This document shows, one piece after another, positions 53,161 to 61,913 of a stretch of 64,000 nucleotides of DNA (the stretch's first letter is position 1; each line of letters begins with the position of its first letter). Below the pieces are notes generated by a model. That model was not told the DNA's origin, ran no database searches, and saw only the letters and a list, made by a program, of their open reading frames with translations. A program made the position numbers and the translations under genes. Source of the stretch: Mucilaginibacter oryzae (lineage in GTDB: Bacteria; Bacteroidota; Bacteroidia; Sphingobacteriales; Sphingobacteriaceae); NCBI RefSeq assembly GCF_003148845.1, contig NZ_QGHA01000007.1, positions 155,440 through 219,439 of the forward strand, written 5' to 3'.

Positions 53161-53433
53161 GCTATGCGATGGTTTTTGAGGTTGGCGTAGCATTTTATCC
53201 TATTTTGTGGTATTAATCTTGCAATCTGCCGCGGGTTTAACAATAGTGCAACCCGTTGTTTACAATGGCTTAAGTTTTCAACCTAAGCAGCTTAAATTCC
53301 TGGTTGTGAATATGGCGGTAGCGTAATTATTGACACATCGCCTTAAACAACACGCTGAAGTTAATAACTTTAGCTATAGGCCAACCACAGGGATATATTA
53401 TTGCTAAACCTGCGGCAATTGGGGTAAATTTCC

Positions 53434-53481
53434 ATAACAAAGAAGAGCAGGTGGATTCCCGACCTTGCTCTTCTTTGTTAT
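53434..53481. repeat. Long hairpin before the psd operon end
   Basis: The left arm 53434-53452 and the right arm 53462-53481 are reverse complements over about 19 bp with one bulged A. No T-run on either strand, so it is a very stable hairpin that may protect or end the psd transcript. Outside this and the rplS terminator, the 412-nt gap (53090-53501) has no supported feature. Confidence 0.75.
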
Positions 53482-53501
53482 AACTGATTTATATAATATG
53501 T

Positions 53502-54407
53502 TTATTCTTTTCCTTCGGCGTCAGTAGCTTTCTTAGCACGCGAAGTTGTTTTCTTTACGGGTTGCTCATCAGCAGCTGGATCTTCAGCAGCAACTTGTTT
53601 ATCCGAAACAACTTCAGGATGATCAACCACCAGCGATGGGGCCGGTGTAACCGCGTTCAGGGTAGGCGTTTCTTCTATAACAGTAGCGGGTTCAACCGGC
53701 GTTACAACAGCTGCCTGCTTTGCGGGCGCTTCTTTTACCGGTTCGGGGTCAACCAGTTCGGCTAAAACGGTACGGCCACCTTTTACCACATCGCCTATGT
53801 TTACCAATATTTTAGTGCCCAAAGGCAAAAATACGTCTACCCTCGATCCGAATTTAATAAAACCAAATTGCTGGCCCTGCTCAACAACATCTCCTTGTTT
53901 TACATACCACACAATACGGCGGGCCAAAGCGCCTGCAATTTGCCTGAACAATACGGTTACGCCTTTGCTGTTTTCGATAGCGATGGTGGTACGCTCGTTT
54001 TCGGTTGACGACTTGGGGTGCCAAGCCACCAGGTATTTACCTTTATGATATTTAAAATAGCTAACCACACCTGCTATTGGGTTACGGTTAACATGCACAT
54101 TTACCGGCGACATGAACACCGATAACTGGATGCGTTTATCTTTTAAAAACTCGGTTTCTTCAGTTTCTTCAATCACAACCACTTTACCATCGGCAGGACA
54201 AAGAATAGTGTTTTCGGCCGTTTCGATATCAAAAAACGGGCTGCGGAAAAACTGCAGGATGATCAAAAACAAAGCGCCCGAAAAAATATAAACTATCCAT
54301 TTTAAAGTATGCGCGGTTGGGAAGTAAAATTGTATCACCGCGTTCAGTACAAAAATGAACAGGATAGTAATTGCAAGCGAGGTATAGCCTTCTTTATGTA
54401 TGGTCAT
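53502..54407 (-). CDS. psd: Phosphatidylserine decarboxylase family protein with a C-terminal extension
   Basis: 301 residues. Two hydrophobic segments (about 10-30 and 36-55) precede the core to about 222, with the self-cleavage site Gly187-Ser188 in IKFGSRVDVFLP. It makes phosphatidylethanolamine by decarboxylating phosphatidylserine. Residues 222-301 are a low-complexity Pro/Glu/Ala/Val tail ending KKTTSRAKKATDAEGKE; usual family length is about 220, so the tail is unusual. cdsA, two genes earlier in the same pathway, starts 26 nt upstream. Confidence 0.92.
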   Translation of the reverse strand: MTIHKEGYTSLAITILFIFVLNAVIQFYFPTAHTLKWIVYIFSGALFLIILQFFRSPFFDIETAENTILCPADGKVVVIEETEETEFLKDKRIQLSVFMSPVNVHVNRNPIAGVVSYFKYHKGKYLVAWHPKSSTENERTTIAIENSKGVTVLFRQIAGALARRIVWYVKQGDVVEQGQQFGFIKFGSRVDVFLPLGTKILVNIGDVVKGGRTVLAELVDPEPVKEAPAKQAAVVTPVEPATVIEETPTLNAVTPAPSLVVDHPEVVSDKQVAAEDPAADEQPVKKTTSRAKKATDAEGKE

Positions 54408-54433
54408 TATATATAAGTTTTAATACAAAGCTA

Positions 54434-55240
54434 CTAATTTGAAATGAAGTACAGGTAAGCGTATACAATTGGCGCAGCCATCAGTAAACCATCAAACCTA
54501 TCAAGTAAGCCACCGTGCCCCGGCAGGATCCCGCCCGAATCTTTAACGTTGAGGCTGCGTTTAAACATGGATTCGACCAAATCGCCTAGGGTGCCGAAAT
54601 TGGAGATAATAAGCGACATGATGATCCATTGCAAAACGGAGTACTCTACATAAAAACGGCTTAAAATATACGCTGCCAGCGCGCAAATCAATATCCCGCC
54701 GATAAAACCTTCCCACGACTTTTTAGGCGAGTGCCTTTCAAACAGTTTGTTGCGGCCAAATTTGCTGCCTACCAGGTAGGCGCCGGTATCATTGCTCCAC
54801 AGCATAATTAAAAAGCCCAGCGGCACATGAAAATTAAATACGCCATCGCCGCGGGTAAAAGCCATGGCATGAAAAAACATAAAAGGCACAACGGCCATCA
54901 GCAGGCCCAGGTAAGTGAAGCCGATATTGGTAAAGGGCACCGCCGATTTTTTATACAATTCGCCGATAGCGATAAAACTTAACAACACCGGCAGCAGCAA
55001 AATAAACTTATATGCCGGGAAATAGCAGTTGGCCGCGAAAAATAAAAATGCGATTACCCCGGCCAGCCCGCCGGTAAAACGCTCAGGCTCCAGCCCGCCC
55101 TGTTTAACCAGCTTGTAAAATTCGAGCAAACAAAACAGGCTTAATAGCAGGTAAAATACACTAAAAACATAAGGGCCTAATAAATTAGACCCAATCATTA
55201 CGATAATAAAAAATAAGCCGGTTATGGCGCGTTGTTTCAT
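54434..55240 (-). CDS. cdsA: Phosphatidate cytidylyltransferase
   Basis: 268 residues, about eight membrane spans. The CDP-diacylglycerol synthase signature runs from SMFKRSLNVKDSGGILPG to HGGLLDRFD near the C-terminus. It converts phosphatidic acid and CTP to CDP-diacylglycerol, the precursor for psd substrates. Overlaps the DUF2007 gene by 4 bp, indicating coupled translation. Confidence 0.95.
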   Translation of the reverse strand: MKQRAITGLFFIIVMIGSNLLGPYVFSVFYLLLSLFCLLEFYKLVKQGGLEPERFTGGLAGVIAFLFFAANCYFPAYKFILLLPVLLSFIAIGELYKKSAVPFTNIGFTYLGLLMAVVPFMFFHAMAFTRGDGVFNFHVPLGFLIMLWSNDTGAYLVGSKFGRNKLFERHSPKKSWEGFIGGILICALAAYILSRFYVEYSVLQWIIMSLIISNFGTLGDLVESMFKRSLNVKDSGGILPGHGGLLDRFDGLLMAAPIVYAYLYFISN

Positions 55241-55449
55241 ATATTAAGTTGGTTGAGGATCATGATCTCGATAGCCCTGCTAAAATCCTCCTGGTGAATA
55301 TAAACCTCAATTTCGCCAAAGTTGCGGTGCGATGAATCCTGCTTATTGAGCAAAACAGTATCAATATGGTGCCCGGTAAGCATCTGCTTAACAATTTCTG
55401 ATCGGTAAAAATTAGTTGAAGTAAAAATTTTAACCCAGTTTTTTTCCAT
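55237..55449 (-). CDS. DUF2007-family small protein
   Basis: 70 residues. The pattern WVKIFTSTNFYRSEIVKQML followed by the second strand-helix pair (EVYIHQEDFSRAIEIM) fits the DUF2007 putative signal-transducing fold. Starts directly after the CPBP gene stop and overlaps cdsA, so it is in the operon. Function unknown. Confidence 0.8.
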   Translation of the reverse strand: MEKNWVKIFTSTNFYRSEIVKQMLTGHHIDTVLLNKQDSSHRNFGEIEVYIHQEDFSRAIEIMILNQLNI

Positions 55450-56394
55450 TTAGCTAAGCAGCAAACTTTTCCCTTTGGCTATATTGCGATACATAAAGAG
55501 CAAAATTAATATAATTATCAGGCTTAAAGCATAGCTTTGATAATTAAATACGTGCTGATCATCAGGGTTAAGGGATATCTTTTTTTGCGAATACAGGTAC
55601 ATGATCACCACCTGGGTAGCGTTGTTTAAAAAATGCGCCCAAACGCTTGTCCAGATGCTGCCGCTCCACATTACAAAATAGCCAAAAAACACCCCTAAAG
55701 CCACACGCGGCAAAAAGGTAAAAAACTCCATATGAAAGGCGCTGAACAGGATGGCCGTGATCCAGATAGCCGAATGCGGATTTTTTGTAAGCCTGATCAT
55801 GATGGTTTGCAGCGCGCCCCTGAACAAAAACTCCTCGGCAATTGCGGTTAATAAACCCACCACCAGCACCGCGAAAAGCATATCCCAAATGGTTTTCATT
55901 TGCAGCATGGCTCCGGTAGCTTTCTGCGCCTGCGCTTCCATGCTCCGCAACAGGTTTTCCAAAGCCTTCATCGAATCGGGCAATACCAGCTTTTCATTGA
56001 TATTAACCAGTACTTCCATCACCGGCGATGAAAAAAACATGATGGCAAATATAAAAATGAGCAATACCGGGTGGAAATTAAAGGCGGGCTTCAGGTAAGT
56101 TTTAGGCTCATTTACAACAAATTTAGCAAACAGCACAGGCGCCAAAAACAAGGGCAGTGTAGTGCCAATTATTTGTAACAGCCATAAGGCCTGCCCCGTT
56201 TTAGGGTTTTGTGTATTGAAGCTTAAGGCATCGGTAAAAATTTTTTCGCCAAAAAAGGCCCAGATTAACCCGGTAGCTACCAGCGATAAAACAAAAACAA
56301 GCGCTACAGTGCCCACCGAAAGTATAATAAACTGTAAAAACGGCGTTATTTGACCTCCCTGTGGCTGAGGCTGTTGATATGGCTCTTTTATCAT
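55450..56394 (-). CDS. CPBP intramembrane glutamic endopeptidase
   Basis: 314 residues with about eight membrane spans. Active-site motifs: AEEFLFRG (Glu187, Glu188, Arg192), FSAFHMEF (His221), and WAHFLNN (His254). This is the Rce1/CPBP family, which cleaves or processes membrane proteins and often acts on prenylated or toxin-like substrates. It is the first gene of the psd operon and divergent from dusB; the 37-nt gap holds both promoters. Confidence 0.9.
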   Translation of the reverse strand: MIKEPYQQPQPQGGQITPFLQFIILSVGTVALVFVLSLVATGLIWAFFGEKIFTDALSFNTQNPKTGQALWLLQIIGTTLPLFLAPVLFAKFVVNEPKTYLKPAFNFHPVLLIFIFAIMFFSSPVMEVLVNINEKLVLPDSMKALENLLRSMEAQAQKATGAMLQMKTIWDMLFAVLVVGLLTAIAEEFLFRGALQTIMIRLTKNPHSAIWITAILFSAFHMEFFTFLPRVALGVFFGYFVMWSGSIWTSVWAHFLNNATQVVIMYLYSQKKISLNPDDQHVFNYQSYALSLIIILILLFMYRNIAKGKSLLLS

Positions 56395-56409
56395 TCGGTG
56401 TAAAATTCT

Positions 56410-56417
56410 TATTTTTG
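56410..56417 (+). promoter_or_regulatory. -7 promoter box TATTTTTG before dusB
   Basis: Perfect TAnnTTTG, 14 nt before the ATG at 56432. On the minus strand TATCTTTA at 56421-56428 is a near-consensus box for the CPBP gene, so the two promoters overlap. Confidence 0.6.
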
Positions 56418-56431
56418 CGCTAAAGATAAGG

Positions 56432-57424
56432 ATGTCTGTACAAATAGGAAATATTGATTTAGGGGAGTTCCCGCTGCTGCTGGCGCCGATGGAGGATGTA
56501 AGCGATCCACCATTCCGTTATGTATGCAAGCAAAACGGGGCGGATATGATGTACACCGAATTTATTTCGAGCGAGGGCCTGATCCGCGACGCAGCCAAAA
56601 GCCGCCAGAAGCTGGATATTTTTGAATATGAAAGGCCTATCGGCATCCAAATCTTCGGCAGCGACATCGATCATATGCGCGAAGCTACCGAGATAGCCAC
56701 GCTGGCCGGACCTGATTTAATGGATATCAACTACGGCTGCCCTGTAAAACAGGTGGCCTGCCGCGGTGCAGGCGCAAGCTTGCTGCAGGATATTGATAAA
56801 ATGGTGGCCATGACTAAAGCCGTTGTTGAGGCAACGCATTTGCCGGTTACCGTTAAAACCCGCTTAGGCTGGGATGATAATACCAAAAACGTATATGAAG
56901 TGGCCGAGCGCCTGCAGGATGTAGGCATTAAAGCGCTGACTATACATGGCCGTACACGCGCCCAGATGTACAAGGGTGTGGCCGACTGGAGCCTGATTCG
57001 CGACATCAAGAAAAACCCGCGGATTAAAATCCCCATTTTTGGTAACGGCGACATCGATTCGCCTGAAAAAGCAGCGGCATGGCGCATGGAATACGAGGTT
57101 GACGGCATGATGATAGGCCGCGCCGCTATTGGTTACCCATGGATTTTCCGCGAAATTAAGCACTATTTTAAAACCGGCGAATACCTGGATAAACCCACCA
57201 TTGCCGAACGTGTTGGCGCCTGCAGGGCCCATTTATATAAATCGATAGAGTGGAAAGGCCCCAAAACAGGCATTTTTGAAATGCGCAGGCATTATTCAAA
57301 CTATTTTAAGGGGATTGATCACTTCAAAGAGTTCAGGATGAGGTTTGTTACCGCGCCCGACCTGGAAGCTGTAGACCAGATACTGGCCGAAATAGAGGAA
57401 AAATATAGCGTTGAGTTGGCGTAA
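56432..57424 (+). CDS. dusB: tRNA-dihydrouridine synthase B
   Basis: 330 residues. FMN-binding TIM barrel with APMEDVSDPPFR, the catalytic Cys103 in DINYGCPVKQVACRGAGASL, TVKTRLGWDD, TIHGRTRAQMYKG and the C-terminal helical domain. It reduces uridine to dihydrouridine in tRNA D loops. The final residues are close to apaG (45 nt). Confidence 0.93.
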   Translation: MSVQIGNIDLGEFPLLLAPMEDVSDPPFRYVCKQNGADMMYTEFISSEGLIRDAAKSRQKLDIFEYERPIGIQIFGSDIDHMREATEIATLAGPDLMDINYGCPVKQVACRGAGASLLQDIDKMVAMTKAVVEATHLPVTVKTRLGWDDNTKNVYEVAERLQDVGIKALTIHGRTRAQMYKGVADWSLIRDIKKNPRIKIPIFGNGDIDSPEKAAAWRMEYEVDGMMIGRAAIGYPWIFREIKHYFKTGEYLDKPTIAERVGACRAHLYKSIEWKGPKTGIFEMRRHYSNYFKGIDHFKEFRMRFVTAPDLEAVDQILAEIEEKYSVELA

Positions 57425-57441
57425 TATTTGTTCGCATTCAT

Positions 57442-57449
57442 TATATTTG
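57442..57449 (+). promoter_or_regulatory. -7 promoter box TATATTTG before apaG
   Basis: Perfect TAnnTTTG, 20 nt before the ATG at 57470. Confidence 0.55.
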
Positions 57450-57469
57450 AAATAAACGATACTTGTAGC

Positions 57470-57856
57470 ATGGTTACCACTATAACTGAGGGTGTTAAGG
57501 TTTCCATAGAAACCATATATCAGCCGGAATATTCAAACCCGGTAAATGATCATTTTATGTTCGCTTACAAAGTAAGTATCGAAAACATGACAAACTACGC
57601 CATCAGGTTGATGAGCCGTCACTGGTATATTTTTGATTCGAACGGGGCTAAACGCGAGGTAGAGGGCGAAGGCGTAGTTGGGCAGCAACCAATTATTGAT
57701 CCCGGCCACACCCACGAATATGTATCGGGCTGCAACCTTAAAACAGATATGGGCAGCATGAAAGGCGAATACCATATGGTACGCCTGTTGGATAACGCCA
57801 ATTTTAATGTTCAGATTCCTGAATTTTATCTGATTGCGCCGTATAGGTTGAATTAA
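57470..57856 (+). CDS. apaG: ApaG (DUF525) protein
   Basis: 128 residues from MVTTITEGVKVSIETIYQPE; a TTG at 57428 in the same frame lies before the promoter box. ApaG fold, with HFMFAYKVSIENMTNYAIRL, WYIFDSNGAKREVEGEGVVG and IDPGHTHEYVSGCNLKTDMG. Linked to cobalt/magnesium efflux in other bacteria, with the exact role unclear. It is followed by a strong terminator. Confidence 0.9.
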   Translation: MVTTITEGVKVSIETIYQPEYSNPVNDHFMFAYKVSIENMTNYAIRLMSRHWYIFDSNGAKREVEGEGVVGQQPIIDPGHTHEYVSGCNLKTDMGSMKGEYHMVRLLDNANFNVQIPEFYLIAPYRLN

Positions 57857-57911
57857 TCGCCCCGCCCCCCTGAAGGGGAAGGAATGGCGGTAATGATTAA
57901 AAATACGAAGA

Positions 57912-57942
57912 GCCGGTTTTCATTGTTGAAAACCGGCCTTTT
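57912..57942 (+). terminator. apaG terminator
   Basis: Perfect 11-bp stem GCCGGTTTTCA / TGAAAACCGGC with a TTGT loop, followed by CTTTT. A C-run/G-run palindrome CCCC-TGAA-GGGG lies just upstream at 57867-57878. Confidence 0.88.
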
Positions 57943-57981
57943 GCTTTGTAGGCTATTTATTCCCTCTGGATTCAGGGAGGA

Positions 57982-58947
57982 TTATCTCCTTCCCCTATGC
58001 CCTTGCTCGTGGTGCGGGGCCTGTGCCGGTCTGTGTTGTTGAGCCGGCCTGTATTGTTGAGCGGCCCGCTGGTGTGCCAACAACTGGCTGCGCTGGTGGT
58101 CGGAAGCGTTTGGATTGCCTGCCGCCTGCCTGGCTCTTTGGTTACCGGCCTGCGATTCAGGGCTGATGTTACCATGCTGCCCGTTACCTTCCGGGGCCTG
58201 GCCATCCGGATTTGATTTTACGTTATGTTGCCTCTGGTTTCCCTCCGGTGTAAATCTGTTACCACCCACCTTGTTCATGGCTGTGGTTTCAGGGCGGCCG
58301 TGGTTAACATTGGCAAACTGGCTCCTGTCTTTTTGAGCTACCTGCCGATGATTTTCCTGCTCGGTAGTTGGTTGTATGTGGTTTTCGTTCGCGGCAGAAC
58401 GTTCCTGAACGGTTGGCTTAGCGGTTACGCCTCCCGGGCCATTAAAGCTGTTATTGTTAACTGTTACGTTATTGTTAATTACCGTTTTATTAACGTAAGT
58501 GTTATGCACCACGGTGTTGTTTACATTCACTACGGCTGTGTTGTACTGAAATGAGTTGCCTGCCCAACGCCCGCCAACATAGCCGGTGCCAACATAACCA
58601 TAACCGTAATTTACGCCGCCATAAAAACCGATGTGCCTGCCCCAGTAACCTTCATGAAACACATAAACAGCACCGTCATACCCCCAGTAGCCGGGTGTCC
58701 ATAAATAACCTACATGCGGCGGACGCACCCATACGCCCGGTACCCAATAATAGCCGTTATCCGGATCATAAGCCCAGTAGCCGGGCACCCACAGATAACC
58801 ATCAACCGGGCATGGGGGTTGCGAATAGGTTGGTAAAACAGGCGGAGCTATGTTAATAGAAACACCTACACTCACTTGTGCACGAGCCTTAAAGGCTGTT
58901 GCTATAACCAGCAAAAACACGGTAAGCACACTGCTAATCTTTTTCAT
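57982..58947 (-). CDS. Secreted YXWGXW-repeat protein with a Gln/Asn/His-rich tail
   Basis: 321 residues with a signal peptide (to about 23, ARAQ). YXWxxW-type repeats occupy about 48-130 (YLWVPGYWAYDPDNGYYWVP, GVWVRPP, YLWTPGYWGYDG). A Asn/Val segment (about 135-170) follows, then a long low-complexity Gln/Asn/His/Arg tail. This is a known Bacteroidota/Proteobacteria extracellular family with no established function. The tail DNA is compositionally biased. Confidence 0.85.
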   Translation of the reverse strand: MKKISSVLTVFLLVIATAFKARAQVSVGVSINIAPPVLPTYSQPPCPVDGYLWVPGYWAYDPDNGYYWVPGVWVRPPHVGYLWTPGYWGYDGAVYVFHEGYWGRHIGFYGGVNYGYGYVGTGYVGGRWAGNSFQYNTAVVNVNNTVVHNTYVNKTVINNNVTVNNNSFNGPGGVTAKPTVQERSAANENHIQPTTEQENHRQVAQKDRSQFANVNHGRPETTAMNKVGGNRFTPEGNQRQHNVKSNPDGQAPEGNGQHGNISPESQAGNQRARQAAGNPNASDHQRSQLLAHQRAAQQYRPAQQHRPAQAPHHEQGHRGRR

Positions 58948-58963
58948 AATTGATAATTTTCAC

Positions 58964-58971
58964 CAAACTTA
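58964..58971 (-). promoter_or_regulatory. -7 promoter box TAAGTTTG before the YXWGXW gene
   Basis: Perfect TAnnTTTG on the minus strand, 16 nt before the ATG at 58947. Confidence 0.5.
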
Positions 58972-59068
58972 TCCCCGGTCGATGAATATTAAATTAAGTT
59001 TTTAGCAGTTGAATGAACAACAGATGAAGATGAATACCGCGGCGCAGCAACCTGTTGGTTAGCCAAAT

Positions 59069-59104
59069 AAAAAGCCCGACAAAAAATTGCCCGGCTTTTT
59101 GTTT
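59069..59104 (-). terminator. Terminator after the YugP-type peptidase gene
   Basis: AAAAAGCC / GGCTTTTT stem with a T-run on the minus strand. CCCCC-TTTA-GGGGG at 59116-59129 is another dispersed palindrome. Confidence 0.75.
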
Positions 59105-59138
59105 TCCCTATTGTTCCCCCTTTAGGGGGGTAGGGGGC

Positions 59139-59870
59139 TTAATTTCTTCGGCCGTTAAATAAAAACGAGGCATAATAAACCAGCGTAGCAAGTGCGCTTA
59201 TCGCTGCAACTACATAGGTCATGGCTGCCCACCAAAGGGCGTCTTTAGCCATTTCATGTTCCTGCCCGGTTTGTACAATGGCATAGTTATTATCCAGCCA
59301 GGCCAGCGCGCGCCTGCTGGCGTCAAACTCGACCGGCAGCGTAACAAAGCTAAAAAATGTAACCAGCGCTAATGCAACAACACCAATGGCCAATACATAG
59401 GGGCTGCCGGAAAAGGCCAGCAGGATGACACCGATAAACAACGTCCACTGCGTAATGGTAGAAGCCACATTAATGGCAGGCACCAACGCCGAGCGGAAGC
59501 TAAGCCAGCTATAAGCCTGCGCGTGCTGCACCGCATGCCCGCACTCGTGAGCGGCAACGGCCGCGGCGGCAATGCTGCGGCTATAAAAAACATCGGTACT
59601 GAGGTTAACTGTTTTGGTTTCGGGGTTGTAGTGGTCGGTTAATTGCCCGTCGACACAAATAACCTGCACATCAAATATACCGTGAGCGCGCAACATTTTT
59701 ACAGCCACCTCCTGGCCGGATAAGCCGGATAGTAAACCTATTTCTGAATATTGCTTAAATTTACTTCTGAACCTCCATTGTACAATGAAGCTCACCAGGG
59801 CCACCACGATCATCAGCAACCATGCCGAATTGGGGGCTATGTATCCCATAATCAATGAAAGATGATTCAT
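59139..59870 (-). CDS. YugP-type membrane zinc metallopeptidase
   Basis: 243 residues. Hydrophobic N-terminus (about 15-35), the catalytic AAHECGHAVQHA (His108, Glu109, His112), then three membrane spans (about 125-220). This is the COG2738 neutral zinc metallopeptidase family, of unknown substrate. A Shine-Dalgarno AAAGGA precedes the ATG. Confidence 0.88.
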   Translation of the reverse strand: MNHLSLIMGYIAPNSAWLLMIVVALVSFIVQWRFRSKFKQYSEIGLLSGLSGQEVAVKMLRAHGIFDVQVICVDGQLTDHYNPETKTVNLSTDVFYSRSIAAAAVAAHECGHAVQHAQAYSWLSFRSALVPAINVASTITQWTLFIGVILLAFSGSPYVLAIGVVALALVTFFSFVTLPVEFDASRRALAWLDNNYAIVQTGQEHEMAKDALWWAAMTYVVAAISALATLVYYASFLFNGRRN

Positions 59871-60009
59871 ATATATCCTTTATATAATATAATTAAAAAT
59901 TAAGCGGATTAAATGCTACAACCGCTATATGCAGTTCAAAAACTATTCCGGTTTAAATAAAAGTTTGAGCATGACAGGTGTTTACCGGCAATTTGCCCGC
60001 TCTATTAGC

Positions 60010-60017
60010 TATTTTTG
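60010..60017 (+). promoter_or_regulatory. -7 promoter box TATTTTTG before the FAD oxidoreductase
   Basis: Perfect TAnnTTTG, 3 nt before the ATG at 60021. Leaderless mRNA predicted. Confidence 0.6.
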
Positions 60018-60020
60018 ATC

Positions 60021-61166
60021 ATGATCAGTCCCTCATTTTCATATTGGGAACGCACATCATTTATCGATAATGCTGATGTTATCATCATCGGCAGCGGACT
60101 TGTTGGCCTTAGCGCGGCCCTCCATTTGAAAAAACTCCGGCCATTATTAAAAGTTTTGGTGCTGGAACGGGGCTTTTTACCATCGGGTGCCAGTACTAAA
60201 AACGCCGGGTTCGCGTGTTTTGGTACAGTTTCCGAGCAAATTGATAACATCAACCGCTCTTCTGAAGAGGAAGCCATGCGCCTGGTAGCCTACCGCTGGC
60301 AAGGGCTACAGCGGTTAAGGGAAAAACTGGGCGATGATGCTATCGATTATCATCAGCATGGCGGCCACGAGTTATTTATGGACCATGAAGCGGAGCATGC
60401 CGGGGTTTGTATGGATCAGATAACGCAGCTGAATAAACTAATGCAGCAAGCCATAGGCAAGCCTGACATTTATTCAGTTGCCGATGAAAAAATAGCAGCA
60501 TTTGGCCTGGGCGGAGTAAGGCATTTGATATACAATCCGTTTGAGGGGCAAATTGATACCGGTAAAATGATGCGCGCTTTGTTATATAAAGCCTATCAAT
60601 CGGGGGTGCTGGTTTTAAATAATTGCAGTATCTCAGCCATTGAGCGCGAAGATCAATTCATTGTATTGAACACTACGCAAGGCAACTTCAAGGCATCTGA
60701 TGTAATTTTAGCAACCAACGCTTTTGCGGGTCAGCTATATCCGGAGCTTGATTTGGTACCCGGCAGGGGGCAGGTGTTGGTTACCAAGCCCATCCCGGGC
60801 TTAAAACTTAAAGGCACCTATCATTTTAATAAGGGTTACTATTACTTCCGTAATATTGATGACAGGGTACTGTTTGGCGGCGGCCGTAACCTTGATTACA
60901 AAGCCGAAGAAAGCTACGATTTCGGGCATACCGAAACTGTTAAGCAACAACTGATCAGTTATTTGAATAAGGTGATTCTGCCCGGCAAAAACGTGGAGAT
61001 TGATTATTGGTGGAGCGGGATCATGGGATTTGGCCAGGAAATTGCGCCCATTGTTAAACAACTACAGCCAGGTATTTTCTGCGCGGTGCGATGTAATGGC
61101 ATGGGCGTAGCGATGGGGAGCCTGGTAGGTGAAGAAGTTGCTGAGTTACTCATCAACTGCCTGTAG
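60021..61166 (+). CDS. FAD-dependent amino-acid oxidase-like oxidoreductase (DAO family)
   Basis: 381 residues from the ATG at 60021 (MISPSFSYWERTSF); a TTG at 60015 lies inside the promoter box. Rossmann FAD motif IIGSGLVGLSAALHL, a mid-protein GGGRNLDY, and the C-terminal YWWSGIMGFGQEIAP and GVAMGSLVGEEVAE. The family oxidises amino groups of D-amino acids or glycine. Substrate is not recognised. A short spacer separates it from the decayed transposase. Confidence 0.85.
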   Translation: MISPSFSYWERTSFIDNADVIIIGSGLVGLSAALHLKKLRPLLKVLVLERGFLPSGASTKNAGFACFGTVSEQIDNINRSSEEEAMRLVAYRWQGLQRLREKLGDDAIDYHQHGGHELFMDHEAEHAGVCMDQITQLNKLMQQAIGKPDIYSVADEKIAAFGLGGVRHLIYNPFEGQIDTGKMMRALLYKAYQSGVLVLNNCSISAIEREDQFIVLNTTQGNFKASDVILATNAFAGQLYPELDLVPGRGQVLVTKPIPGLKLKGTYHFNKGYYYFRNIDDRVLFGGGRNLDYKAEESYDFGHTETVKQQLISYLNKVILPGKNVEIDYWWSGIMGFGQEIAPIVKQLQPGIFCAVRCNGMGVAMGSLVGEEVAELLINCL

Positions 61167-61203
61167 TTTTAAAGCCTTTAATTCGTTATGGTAATGGCAT
61201 GAA

Positions 61204-61755
61204 TCAATCCCCAACTACAGAGCTACTTAGTCGAGCCTTAAAAAGTCGATAACCGAGGATTAATATAATCAATTGGTTGTTGTAAAATTGTTTATAGGCC
61301 CCGAACGAAGTGAAAAAAAATCGCCGAAGATTTTTCTTCCAGATATTCATCATTCTTTTGAAGTTCATTGCAGCAGCAGCGAGCATCACATTGATGTTAT
61401 CGCCTTTAATTCCTTTGTAAAAGTTACGGCTCAGGCGGTGATCTGTTTTCAAATGGCCGATCTTAGGTTCGATGGCGGCTCTTTTGGTGAAGCCTTCCTT
61501 TAATTTGTTTTTTCGATAAGCCGTTAGTTTATTGCTGAAGGTTTTTGGGGTATGGATAATGGTTCCCAGTACCTCTTTCCTTCCCCGGTAGCCTCTGTCA
61601 ACAAATGCTTCTTTGAGTTTATGTCCGGTGAGCCTTTGCTGCTGTTCCAGGGCTGCATCCAGCGTATGTCCGTCGTAATCGTTCCCCGGGATGTTCAATG
61701 CCCCGATAATCACGCCACTGTTTTGGGTAACGGTAATCGATACTTTACTGATCAA
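61204..61755 (-). pseudogene. Transposase C-terminal fragment (IS5/IS1182-type)
   Basis: 183 codons, with the last third (LRRFFFTSFGAYKQFYNNQL) running into flanking sequence. Lacks the DNA-binding N-terminus and the first catalytic acidic residues, so it is not a working transposase. Confidence 0.85.
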
Positions 61756-61900
61756 AAGCGCCCATCAGGCGGATCGGTTTGGCCGGACGGCCAAAATTCT
61801 CTTTATAACGCTTCTTAAAGCTATCCTCGAACAGTTGCCAGTTAACATGATCTGCTAAAATGTACAGCGGATGTTTGCTCGACAATTGTTCCTTTAAACC
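61204..61900 (-). mobile_element. Decayed IS5/IS1182-type element with an internally deleted transposase
   Basis: The minus strand holds a C-terminal transposase half (61204-61755) with VSITVTQNSGVIIGALN, DGHTLDAALEQQQRLTG, FVDRGYRGR and EPKIGHLKTDHRLSRNFYKG, which include the DDE-fold marks of IS5/IS1182-type enzymes. In a different frame, 61757-61912 encodes the N-terminal half (PLYILADHVNWQLFEDSFKK, RPAKPIRLM), ending in a stop 4 nt into the other frame. About 200 residues that should join them are missing, so this is a relic with an internal deletion and frameshift. The DNA to 62211 belongs to no gene I can support. Confidence 0.85.
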
Positions 61901-61913
61901 TGGTTGTAAAAAC

